Positions 50,533-59,420 are shown, counted from the stretch's first letter. The stretch is 64,000 nucleotides of DNA from Oceanispirochaeta sp963676905 (GCA_963676905.2 CAXXVE010000001.1:806001-870000), one strand, 5' to 3'. Notes: generated by a model from the sequence alone, not told the origin. A program made the numbers and translations.

Positions 50533-53058
50533 GTGCAGGATAATACCGGAAAGGTTTTACCAATAGCTATTGAAGATGAAGTAAAAGAGTCATATCTGAA
50601 CTATGCCATGTCCGTTATCGTCAGCCGGGCCCTCCCGGATGTAAGAGACGGTTTGAAGCCTGTTCATAGAAGAATTCTCTACTCAATGAGTGAGATGGGA
50701 TTGAGAAACGACAGAGCATACAAAAAGTGTGGTCGTATTGTCGGTGATGTTCTCGGTAAGTTCCATCCTCATGGTGACCAGTCTATCTATGATGCTCTGG
50801 TCCGTCTGGCTCAGGATTTTTCCCTTCGTGTTCCCGTTGTTCAGGGTCAGGGAAACTTCGGATCCGTTGACGGTGACCCCCCTGCGGCTATGAGATACAC
50901 CGAGGCCCGTATGGCCAAGGTAGCCGATGCCATTCTGATGGATATCAAGAAGGATACCATCGATTTCGGTCCCAACTATGACGATTCAATGAAGGAGCCT
51001 CTGATCCTTCCCACTGCTTTTCCCATGCTCCTTGTAAACGGAGCCAGCGGAATTGCCGTAGGAATGGCTACAAACATGGCTCCCCACAACCTTAAAGAGA
51101 TCTGTGCAGCCATTTGTGCCGTTATTGATAACAATGATATCGAAATTGAAGATCTTCTTGATATCGTAAAGGGTCCGGACTTCCCCACAGCAGGTGTTGT
51201 TTACGGACGCTCCGGTTTCAGACAGGCAAGTATGACAGGACGGGGTAAAATTACCGTTCGGGCCAAGTACCACCTGGAAGAGATGACAGCCGAAAAGGAT
51301 GCCATCATTGTGACCGAGATTCCCTATATGGTGAATAAGGCCAATCTAGTAATAAGAATTGCAGATCTTGTAAGAGAGAAAAAAGTCGAAGGTATTTCCG
51401 ATCTGAGAGACGAATCAGACAGGAACGGAATGAGGGTTGTAATTGAGCTGAAACGCAATGTTTCTCCCAAAGTTGTTCTGAACCATCTCTTTACCCATAC
51501 CAATCTGCAGGTGAACTTTAATGTAAATAACCTGGCTCTTGTGAATGGAATGCCGAAAGTCTGCAACTTAAGAAGCCTTCTGGATTACTTCATCACTCAT
51601 AGACAGATAGTTATCAGAAGAAGATCAGAGTATGAACTGAAAAAGGCCAGGGCAAGAGAGCATATCCTGCAGGGCCTCAAGGTTGCTCTGGAAAATATCG
51701 ACGAAGTTGTAGAGATCATCAAGAAATCAAACAACGTCAACATGGCCCGCGCCAACCTGATGCAGAGATTCGACTTCTCCGAAGAACAGGCTCAGGCGAT
51801 CCTTGATATGCGTCTTCAGAAGCTGACAAGCCTGGAAACCCAGAAAATACTGGATGAACTGGCTGAAATCCTTAAAATTATTGATTACCTGGAAGATCTT
51901 CTGGCCCATGAAGAGAAAATCCTTGGTGTTGTAAAAGATGAGACCCAGGAAATATCAGATAAGTACGGTGATGACAGAAAAACTGAGATCCGCCCCGAAG
52001 AGATCGGTTCCATGAATATGGAAGATTTCATCGAGAAAGAGGACATGGTTGTTCTGATTTCCAATAGAGGATTTATCAAGAGAATCCCTGTGTCTGCCTA
52101 TAAAGAGCAGGGAAGAGGCGGTAAAGGTTCCAATTCAGCCATTCTGAAGGATGGAGACTTTATTGAGCATATCTTCCTGGCTAACACTCATAGTTATATT
52201 CTCTTTGTAACAAGTGCAGGTAAAGCCTACTGGTTGAAGGTTTATGAGATTCCTGAGGGATCAAGATCTTCCAGAGGTAAGCACCTTAAAACAATGTTTG
52301 AGTTTGAGGGTGAAGAAGAGATCACAACAATGGCTCCTCTTGAGGATTTCACCGAGGATACATTCCTTTTTATGGCAACCCACAAGGGTGTTGTAAAGAG
52401 AGTAACAACATATGACTTCAGAAATGCCAAGACCAGGGGTATCATTGCTATAAACCTGGATGAAGATGACCATCTTGTTTCAGCAGAACTTACTGACGGA
52501 ACCAAGGATGTAATGATCATCACTAAAAATGGTAAGGGTCTGAGATTCCCTGAGGAATCTGTCCGCTGCATGGGAAGAAACTCCCACGGTGTAAGAGGAA
52601 TCAGACTGAACGGCGATGATATTCTGATTGGAGTAGCCGTTGTTTCTGATGAAAACCAGCTTTTCCTTATTTCCGAGAACGGATACGGGAAAAGAACCGA
52701 GTTCTCAGATTTTAATCCTCACGGAAGAGGAACACAGGGACAGAAAGCCTATAATGTAAATGATAAGTCAGGAAAACTTGTTTCTGTTCTTTCAGCAACA
52801 GGTAATGATACTCTTATCTGCATTACAAGCCTTGGAAAAGCAATACGCTTGAACCTGGAATCTATTTCTATCATAGGAAGAAATGCATTCGGTGTTAGAA
52901 TCGTAAATATCGGGGATAATGATACCCTTGTAGGAGTTGCGGTTCAGCAGAAGGATGAAGACGAAGAGCTTTCTGAAGACGAATCTGAATCCGGGGAAGC
53001 AGTTGAAATCAGCTCAGAAATAGAAGCTGATGATGTTTCACGTGAAACAGAAGAATAA
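50533..53058 (+). CDS. gyrA: DNA gyrase subunit A
   Basis: The cleavage subunit, 841 residues, GTG start with AGGAG upstream. The active Tyr lies in PPAAMRYTEARMAKV. The GyrA box is QGRGGKG (in YKEQGRGGKGSNSA), which wraps DNA and separates GyrA from ParC. About 30 acidic residues end the protein, the last ten (DDVSRETEE) encoded across a perfect parS site at 53034-53049. A terminator follows at once. Confidence 0.97.
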   Translation: MQDNTGKVLPIAIEDEVKESYLNYAMSVIVSRALPDVRDGLKPVHRRILYSMSEMGLRNDRAYKKCGRIVGDVLGKFHPHGDQSIYDALVRLAQDFSLRVPVVQGQGNFGSVDGDPPAAMRYTEARMAKVADAILMDIKKDTIDFGPNYDDSMKEPLILPTAFPMLLVNGASGIAVGMATNMAPHNLKEICAAICAVIDNNDIEIEDLLDIVKGPDFPTAGVVYGRSGFRQASMTGRGKITVRAKYHLEEMTAEKDAIIVTEIPYMVNKANLVIRIADLVREKKVEGISDLRDESDRNGMRVVIELKRNVSPKVVLNHLFTHTNLQVNFNVNNLALVNGMPKVCNLRSLLDYFITHRQIVIRRRSEYELKKARAREHILQGLKVALENIDEVVEIIKKSNNVNMARANLMQRFDFSEEQAQAILDMRLQKLTSLETQKILDELAEILKIIDYLEDLLAHEEKILGVVKDETQEISDKYGDDRKTEIRPEEIGSMNMEDFIEKEDMVVLISNRGFIKRIPVSAYKEQGRGGKGSNSAILKDGDFIEHIFLANTHSYILFVTSAGKAYWLKVYEIPEGSRSSRGKHLKTMFEFEGEEEITTMAPLEDFTEDTFLFMATHKGVVKRVTTYDFRNAKTRGIIAINLDEDDHLVSAELTDGTKDVMIITKNGKGLRFPEESVRCMGRNSHGVRGIRLNGDDILIGVAVVSDENQLFLISENGYGKRTEFSDFNPHGRGTQGQKAYNVNDKSGKLVSVLSATGNDTLICITSLGKAIRLNLESISIIGRNAFGVRIVNIGDNDTLVGVAVQQKDEDEELSEDESESGEAVEISSEIEADDVSRETEE
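53034..53049. other. parS site 1, inside the 3' end of gyrA
   Basis: TGTTTCACGTGAAACA, a perfect 16-bp palindrome identical to the bacterial parS consensus bound by ParB. It lies in the coding sequence, read as VSRET, 9 bases before the gyrA stop. Confidence 0.95.
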
Positions 53059-53078
53059 TATCCAGTAGAAGTATTCAA

Positions 53079-53108
53079 GGCCGTACCTAAGGGTACGGCC
53101 TTTTTTTT
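53079..53108 (+). terminator. intrinsic terminator after gyrA
   Basis: GGCCGTACC (53079-53087) pairs exactly with GGTACGGCC (53092-53100), loop TAAG, then eight T. The T-run merges into parS site 2. Confidence 0.93.
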
Positions 53109-53123
53109 GTTTCACGTGAAACA
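53108..53123. other. parS site 2
   Basis: A second perfect TGTTTCACGTGAAACA, directly after the gyrA terminator. Confidence 0.95.
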
Positions 53124-53267
53124 CTTGCTTTCTGAACTGCTCAAAATCTAAAATGCAAATATCATGATCAGCAGGATTAAGTTGAGGATAATTTCCCTTC
53201 ATTTTTTTTAGATGATTGGGCAGATAAAATATATTCCTCTGATAGAGGAATATAGAATTACAATAAA

Positions 53268-53283
53268 TGTTTCACGTGAAACA
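53268..53283. other. parS site 3
   Basis: Third perfect TGTTTCACGTGAAACA. Together with sites 1 and 2 it makes a 250-base cluster 1.7 kb from parA. The surrounding 53124-53474 region is AT-rich, holds no convincing gene, and ends in a perfect DnaA box (TGTGGATAA, 53462-53470) next to the add stop. Confidence 0.95.
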
Positions 53284-53474
53284 AAATTGTTAAAAGAAAT
53301 ATATGCTCAGAAATATCCAGTCTATCAACTGGACTTACTATTGTTGATTCCTGTGCATAATTTGGGGATAAAAAAACAATCCTCGTTGGATTGTTTTTCT
53401 AAATTACTGTTATTAATGCATTTAAGAGCCTGAATTAGGATAAATCAATGGATAAACAGGCTGTGGATAAAGTG

Positions 53475-54554
53475 TTAGGAATTGTTTCTGATAAAAAGAT
53501 CGACAGCTTCTGAGTAGGACTCTTTCATTCTGTATTTCTGATCTTCAGAAAGGAATGAAGCATCAATTGTATTCATATTTATCTCAACAAGTTCTTTAAA
53601 TGAAAAATCAAAGTTTTTGATAATAGTGTAATAGTCATCCACAAGATCCGCATTCTGAATTGTAGGGTCATCAGAGCTTATAGACACAGGAACGTTTTTT
53701 CTGAAGAGCCTTGCCAGAGGATGGGTAGGGGTATCAGACCATGCTGCGGTCTGGAAGTTTGAAATAACACACTGGCAGAGATATATCTGCCTCTCAATAA
53801 GTTCAAGCTGCAGTTTTTCATCATGAATGGCTGAAACTCCGTGACCGATTCTATCGGCATGAAGTTTATCAATAGCTGTCCATATCTGACTGGACTCACT
53901 GACTTCCCCGGCGTGTATATCAATTTTATGAACACCAATGTGCTTAACAAAATCAAAGAATTTAACAAATGCCTCGGGGGGATAATTGGTTTCGTCTCCA
54001 GCAAGGTCTACACCGATAATGCTGTCAATGTTCAGATCGAGCATCTTTTTATAGAGATCGATCATTTCATCAGCGGTCTGCTTTCCTCTATTGAATGTGA
54101 GAAGATACTTGATATTCAAATCTGTCTGCCGGGCCGCTTCGTCAGCCGCCTGAACAACAAGTTTTGTAATATCCAGTCTGTCGAAATCATTTACAAGAGC
54201 ATAGTGCTCGGGAGAGAACCGAAGCTCTATATAATGATGCCCTTCTTTCTTGATATTTTTTACTGAGTTGAAAACAACCTTGGAAACATCGTCCAGAGAC
54301 TTGTACCAGTTATTATGAAATTTACCAAGAAACAGTAAAAAATCTGAATCATGGTCCTTGGGGAACTGGCAGTATTCTTTGAATTTAACTCTATCCCTGG
54401 GTGTATCCAGATCATTTTTAATGGAAAGGTCATAGAGGGTATCCAGATCAAAGGTACCCTCTAAATGCCTATGAAGTTCTATTTTTGGAAATTTATATAA
54501 TAAATCTTTATCCAGTAAAGACTTATTGAAATCACTTTTTAACGAAGCACTCAT
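53475..54554 (-). CDS. add: adenosine deaminase
   Basis: A 359-residue zinc hydrolase converting adenosine to inosine. The metal ligands are visible: His28/His30 in KIELHRHLEG, the DLAGDE loop, HAGE with the catalytic Glu, RIGHGV and SSDDP near the end (SISSDDPTIQN, where many members read TDDP). AAGGA precedes the ATG. It supplies purine salvage and stands alone; its 3' end points at the parS cluster. Confidence 0.94.
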   Translation of the reverse strand: MSASLKSDFNKSLLDKDLLYKFPKIELHRHLEGTFDLDTLYDLSIKNDLDTPRDRVKFKEYCQFPKDHDSDFLLFLGKFHNNWYKSLDDVSKVVFNSVKNIKKEGHHYIELRFSPEHYALVNDFDRLDITKLVVQAADEAARQTDLNIKYLLTFNRGKQTADEMIDLYKKMLDLNIDSIIGVDLAGDETNYPPEAFVKFFDFVKHIGVHKIDIHAGEVSESSQIWTAIDKLHADRIGHGVSAIHDEKLQLELIERQIYLCQCVISNFQTAAWSDTPTHPLARLFRKNVPVSISSDDPTIQNADLVDDYYTIIKNFDFSFKELVEINMNTIDASFLSEDQKYRMKESYSEAVDLFIRNNS

Positions 54555-54671
54555 TATTGGTTCCTTAATATAGATAATGCCCTTGCATGAAGACCGTATC
54601 TAGAAATTTAAAGCATAAAATGAAAAAATCAAGCTTTATAAATTATCGGAACAAAGTGCTTTAAAAAGTAT

Positions 54672-54896
54672 TTAAACCGACTCTACAGATTTAACTTCGG
54701 GAATCTGTTTTTTAAGGTAAGCTTCTACACCCTGCTTCAGTGTCATCTGTGACATCGGGCAGCCGGCGCAGGCACCCTGCAGTTTAACCATTACTGTTCC
54801 GTCTTCTTTAACTTCAATCAGCTCAATATCTCCGCCGTCAGCCTGAAGAGAGGGTCTTACATCATCCAGCGCTTTCTGAACCTGTTCTGTAATCAT
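54672..54896 (-). CDS. NifU C-terminal (Nfu)-like iron-sulfur scaffold
   Basis: A 74-residue single Nfu domain. The cluster-binding CxxC is Cys43-Cys46 in GACAGCPMSQMTLKQG, preceded by DVRPSLQADGGDIELIEV. The protein binds a [4Fe-4S] cluster between two subunits and passes it to target enzymes such as the iron-sulfur proteins of the nfn cluster; the target is inferred. AGGAG precedes the ATG. It is divergent from parA with a 130-base gap. Confidence 0.92.
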   Translation of the reverse strand: MITEQVQKALDDVRPSLQADGGDIELIEVKEDGTVMVKLQGACAGCPMSQMTLKQGVEAYLKKQIPEVKSVESV

Positions 54897-54991
54897 TGTT
54901 TAAATCTCCTGAGATAGAGGAATATTTGTATATATTCTTATTTATCAAATGTAGTTAATATAAAGTTATTGGTCAACATTGAATGATTGAA

Positions 54992-55020
54992 GTGACAAGA
55001 AATAACTGTTCGGATATAAT
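54992..55020 (+). promoter_or_regulatory. promoter giving a leaderless parA mRNA
   Basis: GTGACA (54992-54997), 17-base spacer, TATAAT (55015-55020). The ATG is at 55027, 6 bases past the -10 box, so RNA should start at or next to the ATG. No ribosome site is present. Confidence 0.7.
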
Positions 55021-55026
55021 CTGCCT

Positions 55027-55800
55027 ATGGCAAAAGTTGTAGTATTTGCAAATCAAAAGGGGGGTGTGGGTAAAACCACAACCACCGTTAACATCGGTGC
55101 CTATATGGCCGAAGCAGGAAAGAAGGTTCTTCTTGTTGATTTTGATCCCCAGGGAAATCTTTCCAGCAGCCTTGGAATAACCAATACTGAGAAAAGTGTC
55201 TATGAAGTTCTCCTTGGTGAAATTGCGGCCAAGGATGCAGTTCAGAGTACTCCCCAGGAGAATCTCTTTATCCTGCCGTCAAACCTGAATCTTTCAGGAG
55301 CGACAATTGAACTCAGCAAGTCGGATAAAAAAGACTCACTCCAGTATCTGAAGAACGGACTGAATCCCTTGAAGAGTTCTTATGATTATATCCTTATAGA
55401 CTGTCCTCCCTCACTTGGAGTTCTGACTGTCAACGGATTCGTAGCGGCGGATACCGTTCTAATTCCCCTTCAGTGCGAATATTTTGCCCTGGAAGGTCTT
55501 AAGTACATGTATTCAATGACAATTAAGAGAATTCAGAAATCAGTTAACCCGAACCTGAAAATTGCCGGAATCATTTTCACAATGTATGATTCCAGGACTA
55601 ATCTGGGTAAAGAAGTTATCAAGAGTGTTCAGGAGACATTTAAACAGCACCCTGAAATGGTATTTCACACAGTAATTCCCCGAAATATCCGTCTTTCGGA
55701 AGCTCCCTCCCATGGTGTTCCCATAAACCACTATGACAGAAACTGTATTGGAGCAAAATGCTATGAGAAACTCACAGAAGAGGTTGTAAAACGTGTCTAA
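55027..55800 (+). CDS. parA: chromosome partitioning ATPase ParA (Soj)
   Basis: A 257-residue Soj-type ParA with the deviant Walker A KGGVGKTTTTVN, DFDPQGNLSSS as switch I and YILIDCPPSLG as Walker B. It moves ParB-parS complexes during chromosome segregation and may affect DnaA. parB overlaps its stop by 8 bases. It lacks the plasmid-type N-terminal helix-turn-helix, which agrees with a chromosomal role. Confidence 0.95.
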   Translation: MAKVVVFANQKGGVGKTTTTVNIGAYMAEAGKKVLLVDFDPQGNLSSSLGITNTEKSVYEVLLGEIAAKDAVQSTPQENLFILPSNLNLSGATIELSKSDKKDSLQYLKNGLNPLKSSYDYILIDCPPSLGVLTVNGFVAADTVLIPLQCEYFALEGLKYMYSMTIKRIQKSVNPNLKIAGIIFTMYDSRTNLGKEVIKSVQETFKQHPEMVFHTVIPRNIRLSEAPSHGVPINHYDRNCIGAKCYEKLTEEVVKRV

Positions 55801-56680
55801 GAAAAAAGCCCTCGGCGGAATGGGGCTGGATGCCCTTTTAAGCCTGGATAACAGTGATGAACAGGATGTCAGCGTACTTCCCGAGGATGTACAGGCTTCG
55901 GTGCAGGAGCTTGAGATCAGTTCTGTAAAGGCAAATCCTGATCAGCCCCGGAAAATATTTTCACAGGAGTCGCTGCAGGAACTTGCGGACTCCATCTCCT
56001 CCCGCGGAGTTATTCAGCCCATTCTTGTTGAAAAGAAGGGTGATGAATATCTTATTATAGCCGGGGAAAGGCGCTTCAGAGCGTCCCAGCTTGCCGGCAA
56101 AACTGAAATTCCAGCCATAGTCAGGGATTTCACTGAAGAAGAAAAACTTGAAATCGCTCTGATTGAAAATATCCAGCGTGAGGACCTGACTGCTATAGAA
56201 GAGGCAAGAGCCTATAAAAATATTATGGACAGTCTTGATCTGAATCAGCAGCAGATAGCCGACAAGGTAGGAAAGAAGCGCTCTACCATAGCCAACAGCC
56301 TCCGCCTTCTCAATCTTCCCGAAGATATTCAGGAATCCATTAATAAGGGTGAAATCACAGCCGGTCATGCAAGGGCTATTCTTGCCGTTATCAATCCGGC
56401 GGATCAGAAGATCCTCCACAGCCGTATCCGGGATGAGGGTCTTTCAGTCCGGGCTACAGAAGGAATGGTAGAGGATCTTAATCAGGGGAAGCGGCTTCAA
56501 TCGAAAGAGAAGCAGTCTCTGCCGAAGAACAAGGTTCCTGAGATACTCGGAATTGAGCAGAAGTTTATTGATCATTTCGGTACAAGGGTTCAGGTGAAGG
56601 GAAATCTGAAGAAGGGTAAGATAGAGATATCCTATTTTTCAGAAGAGGACCTGGAGCGCATATTTGATCTGATCTCCTGA
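55793..56680 (+). CDS. parB: chromosome partitioning protein ParB (Spo0J)
   Basis: A 295-residue ParB. The CTP-binding box is IIAGERRFRASQLAG, the ENIQREDLTAIEEARAY motif follows, and the helix-turn-helix lies around QQQIADKVGKKRSTIANSLR. The C-terminal dimer domain is short. It binds the three parS sites 2.5 kb away and spreads as a CTP-dependent clamp. Start is a GTG inside parA. The stop lies 20 bases before its terminator. Confidence 0.95.
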   Translation: MSKKKALGGMGLDALLSLDNSDEQDVSVLPEDVQASVQELEISSVKANPDQPRKIFSQESLQELADSISSRGVIQPILVEKKGDEYLIIAGERRFRASQLAGKTEIPAIVRDFTEEEKLEIALIENIQREDLTAIEEARAYKNIMDSLDLNQQQIADKVGKKRSTIANSLRLLNLPEDIQESINKGEITAGHARAILAVINPADQKILHSRIRDEGLSVRATEGMVEDLNQGKRLQSKEKQSLPKNKVPEILGIEQKFIDHFGTRVQVKGNLKKGKIEISYFSEEDLERIFDLIS

Positions 56681-56700
56681 TCCCCTTCAACAAAGAAATC

Positions 56701-56730
56701 AATCAGCACAGAAATGTGCTGATTTTTTTT
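56701..56730 (+). terminator. intrinsic terminator after parB, covering the DUF4954 stop codon
   Basis: AATCAGCACA (56701-56710) pairs exactly with TGTGCTGATT (56715-56724), loop GAAA, then a T-run. On the minus strand the DUF4954 stop codon (56703-56705) lies within the stem. Confidence 0.9.
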
Positions 56731-58850
56731 TCAAGTTCCGCTGCGTCTTCGGCAGCCTGTATAATAAAGCTGTTATCTTCAAGAGCTCCCAGCACCGCAT
56801 CCCGCTCCTTGTCTGAGCTGTACATCATATTTCTGAAGGAGTTGCTGTAGTCTTTCGCTCTGGACTGGTAGCATCCTTCTGTCAGCTGTTTACTGATCTC
56901 GATGGCACTCTGAAAGATTTTCTGCAGCGAGCCAGTGCTTAACTCCATGGAATTCAGTGTCAGTATCTCTCTCAGAGCTCCCAGAGCATGTTCTGCAAGG
57001 TTCTCCGGGTAAGACTCCGCTTCGGAGGTATAGAAGCTGTGTATGCTGTCCCAGCTGTCGAGGATGCCCTCTTCAACAGCTTTCAGGAATGAATCGACCC
57101 TCTCCTTCCGTATAAGCTGGCCCCCAATATTCTCCCATTCGGCCCTGGGAGGGGCTTCTTCAATTTTTCCTGAAATTTCAGAGCAGGGAATATCTCCCTC
57201 CACAACTGTTTTCACTCCATAGTAGGTGACCATATTCAGATAGTCCCTGTAGGAGTCGCATGGTTTTAGAATCCTTACGTCTCGGCGGCCTGATTCAATC
57301 CTGTTTATGTTCAGTACGGGAATTGTCTCATTTATAAGATAGCTGTGGGCGTCATCATAGGATGATGCTTTAAATGACTCTGTCTCCGTAACGGCGGAGC
57401 GCAAAATTTCCATCGCACCAAAGATTTCATTCACTGTGTCAGGGGCAAGATAGTCAAAGGCTATGAGATGGCTCTTTTCGATTCTCTTGTCCCGGGCACC
57501 GTATTTCCATGAATTCCGGGCAAGGGCATACATATTGTAGCGGAACCAGTATGCCGGCCTTATAAGAAGACAGTCATCTTTTTCGCTGTTTGAAAGAAGG
57601 GAGAAGGGGAAGGGGTTGTCTATTTCAGACGGATAAGCCCCCTTTACAAGGAGGTTGAATGAAGCGAAGCGGCAGTTATGCTTCAAGCTGGTACTCAGAC
57701 CAGGCCAGAAACCGCGTCCAGCAAGAATTTCGCCGTCATTTCCCCGTGAGTTGTGATTCGATCCAATGGTGGCTCCTGAGGCCATATTGCTCTGCCCGAG
57801 AATGGTTGAGGCGCAGAGAAAGGAGCTGTTGTGATGCTGTTCGTGGCCCGGGTAGATCAGGGCATTGAGCACCTCGCAGCAGGATATGGTTGAGTTGTTA
57901 CCAAGGAATGAATTGATCAGTCGGGCACCGTACTTCAGATTTGTATGGTCGTCCATTACAAAGCGGACAGCCTTCGAACCGTAGAAAATATGGCATCCGA
58001 AACCGACTATTCCGTTGACCATCTCCACTCCCTCCCCAATCTGGGATGGAGCCTCGGGTGAGCTGTTTATTGTCAGATTTTTAAGTTTATTGGCTCCCTT
58101 TATATAGGCGTCGCTGCCGATGCATACATCCTTGAGGATGCGGCAGTGTTTCAGAACCGAACGCTTGCCGACATGGCCGTAATACCCCCGCTTTGTATCG
58201 AACCGGGACTGGGTCATCTTTTTAAGACGTTCCATTACAGCCGGTCTGTCTCTGTAGCGGGACCAGATCCAGGCGTCACCGGCAGTCATGCCGTCAAAGG
58301 GTATGATTCTTCGGCCGCCGTTTTCGTTGGATACTTCCACCCATATGCGGATATCCTCTTTTTCACCCTCTTTAATGATGCCGTTGCCGAATTTGGCATA
58401 GTTTGTCGTCACCATTTCGTTAACATTACTGAGGATGGCCTCATCATCAATGATGTAATGGGAGAGGAGATCCACATTGTGTATAGAGACATTGGAACCA
58501 AGATCGCATGAAATTATTTTAGAATCGTAGATTCCCACTGGAAAAGGGACATCATGATACTGAAGGTAGATCTGATCCAGATCGCCAATACGGATAAAAC
58601 CGTGAAACTGATTATGCTTGACCAGTGCAGGATTGAAGGCCTCTGTCACAAGAATATCATTCCAGTTATCCGCTGTATTATCGTTTTTAACGAGAACTTC
58701 TATCTCATGTGCCGAAAGCTGGCGGTAGCTGTTTCTCTCGCCGAACTGCCTGTTTCTTATATAAAATTCATCATTCCCCGGGGGAAGAAATTCCGCAGGG
58801 ATGAAATTATAACCAATTTCTTTCAGTGGAAGCTTTTTTATCACATTCAT
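56703..58850 (-). CDS. DUF4954 family protein with left-handed beta-helix
   Basis: A 715-residue protein of a family I know as DUF4954, found in Bacteroidetes and spirochaetes. Isoleucine- and valine-rich hexapeptide-like turns (KISCDLGSNVSIHNVDLL, CRILKDVCIGSDAYIKGANK, LGNNSTISCCEVLNALIYPG) suggest a left-handed beta-helix as in sugar-nucleotide or acyl transferases. GATIGSNHNSRGNDG and FWPGLSTSLKHNCRFASF are the most conserved-looking parts. The last 250 residues are helical. Function unknown. The ATG at 58850 has no ribosome site, and a promoter 6 bases upstream suggests a leaderless mRNA. Confidence 0.78.
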   Translation of the reverse strand: MNVIKKLPLKEIGYNFIPAEFLPPGNDEFYIRNRQFGERNSYRQLSAHEIEVLVKNDNTADNWNDILVTEAFNPALVKHNQFHGFIRIGDLDQIYLQYHDVPFPVGIYDSKIISCDLGSNVSIHNVDLLSHYIIDDEAILSNVNEMVTTNYAKFGNGIIKEGEKEDIRIWVEVSNENGGRRIIPFDGMTAGDAWIWSRYRDRPAVMERLKKMTQSRFDTKRGYYGHVGKRSVLKHCRILKDVCIGSDAYIKGANKLKNLTINSSPEAPSQIGEGVEMVNGIVGFGCHIFYGSKAVRFVMDDHTNLKYGARLINSFLGNNSTISCCEVLNALIYPGHEQHHNSSFLCASTILGQSNMASGATIGSNHNSRGNDGEILAGRGFWPGLSTSLKHNCRFASFNLLVKGAYPSEIDNPFPFSLLSNSEKDDCLLIRPAYWFRYNMYALARNSWKYGARDKRIEKSHLIAFDYLAPDTVNEIFGAMEILRSAVTETESFKASSYDDAHSYLINETIPVLNINRIESGRRDVRILKPCDSYRDYLNMVTYYGVKTVVEGDIPCSEISGKIEEAPPRAEWENIGGQLIRKERVDSFLKAVEEGILDSWDSIHSFYTSEAESYPENLAEHALGALREILTLNSMELSTGSLQKIFQSAIEISKQLTEGCYQSRAKDYSNSFRNMMYSSDKERDAVLGALEDNSFIIQAAEDAAELEKKISTFLC

Positions 58851-58856
58851 AGCCCC

Positions 58857-58884
58857 ATTATATTTAAAAAAAACACCATGGCAA
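58857..58884 (-). promoter_or_regulatory. promoter giving a leaderless DUF4954 mRNA
   Basis: On the minus strand TTGCCA (58884-58879), 16-base spacer, TATAAT (58862-58857), and the ATG at 58850 after 6 bases. It is divergent from the tRNA promoter. Confidence 0.65.
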
Positions 58885-58926
58885 GGATAAAAAATCAGGG
58901 CAATTAAATCTATTTCATTTCAAGGC

Positions 58927-58955
58927 TTGACAAAGATTTGGTCTTACGATATTTT
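58927..58955 (+). promoter_or_regulatory. possible promoter for the tRNA cluster
   Basis: TTGACA (58927-58932), 17-base spacer, TATTTT (58950-58955), 15 bases before tRNA-Ser. The -10 box is weak but the -35 is perfect. Confidence 0.5.
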
Positions 58956-58969
58956 TACCTACGGTTTTT

Positions 58970-59054
58970 GGAGAGGTGTCCGAGCGGTCGAAGGATCTGG
59001 TCTTGAAAACCAGCGTAGGGAGACCTACCGTGGGTTCGAATCCCACCCTCTCCG
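58970..59054 (+). tRNA. tRNA-Ser (UGA anticodon)
   Basis: GGAGAGG pairs with CCTCTCC, discriminator G, GGTTCGAATCC T-arm and long variable arm typical of tRNA-Ser. Anticodon loop CTTGAAA gives TGA. CCA is not encoded. Confidence 0.96.
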
Positions 59055-59108
59055 TAGTTTTTTAGACCGCTATTACATTATTAATTTTCTGGTTTGAAAA
59101 ACAAACCT

Positions 59109-59195
59109 GGAGAGGTGACCGAGCGGCCGAAGGTGGCACCCTGCTAAGGTGTTGTGCGGGTAACCGCACCGAGGGTTCGAATCCCTCCCTCTCCG
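59109..59195 (+). tRNA. tRNA-Ser (GCU anticodon)
   Basis: Same GGAGAGG/CCTCTCC acceptor and long variable arm as the neighbouring serine tRNA, with loop CTGCTAA giving GCT. Length 87. CCA is not encoded. Confidence 0.96.
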
Positions 59196-59200
59196 AGCAT

Positions 59201-59274
59201 GTGCCCATAGCTCAGCTGGATAGAGCGTCAGTTTGCGGAACTGAAGGTCAGAGGTTCGAACCCTCTTGGGCATA
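59201..59274 (+). tRNA. tRNA-Arg (GCG anticodon)
   Basis: GTGCCCA pairs with TGGGCAT (first pair G-T), D-stem GCTC/GAGC, T-arm AGAGG-TTCGAAC-CCTCT, discriminator A. The anticodon stem TCAGT/ACTGA encloses loop TTGCGGA, anticodon GCG at 59235-59237. Most bacteria use ACG (inosine) for these Arg codons, so G34 is unusual. Confidence 0.9.
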
Positions 59275-59317
59275 CTAAATAGACGGCGGCGCCCGCTGCT
59301 GTTGATTTATATATATT

Positions 59318-59402
59318 GGAGAGGTGTCCGAGTGGCCGAAGGAGTGCGCTTGGAAAGCGTATGTACAGCAATGTACCGGGGGTTCGAATCCCCCCCTCTC
59401 CG
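59318..59402 (+). tRNA. tRNA-Ser (GGA anticodon)
   Basis: GGAGAGG/CCTCTCC acceptor, long variable arm, loop TTGGAAA giving GGA, discriminator G. CCA is not encoded. With the UGA and GCU tRNAs it covers most serine codons. Confidence 0.96.
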
Positions 59403-59420
59403 TTTTTCCCTTCAGTGTTG

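Noticed and set aside
53212..53433. 73-residue frame spanning parS site 3
   Set aside because: No ribosome site, atypical composition, and the VSRET stretch is only the parS palindrome being read. I treat it as non-coding.
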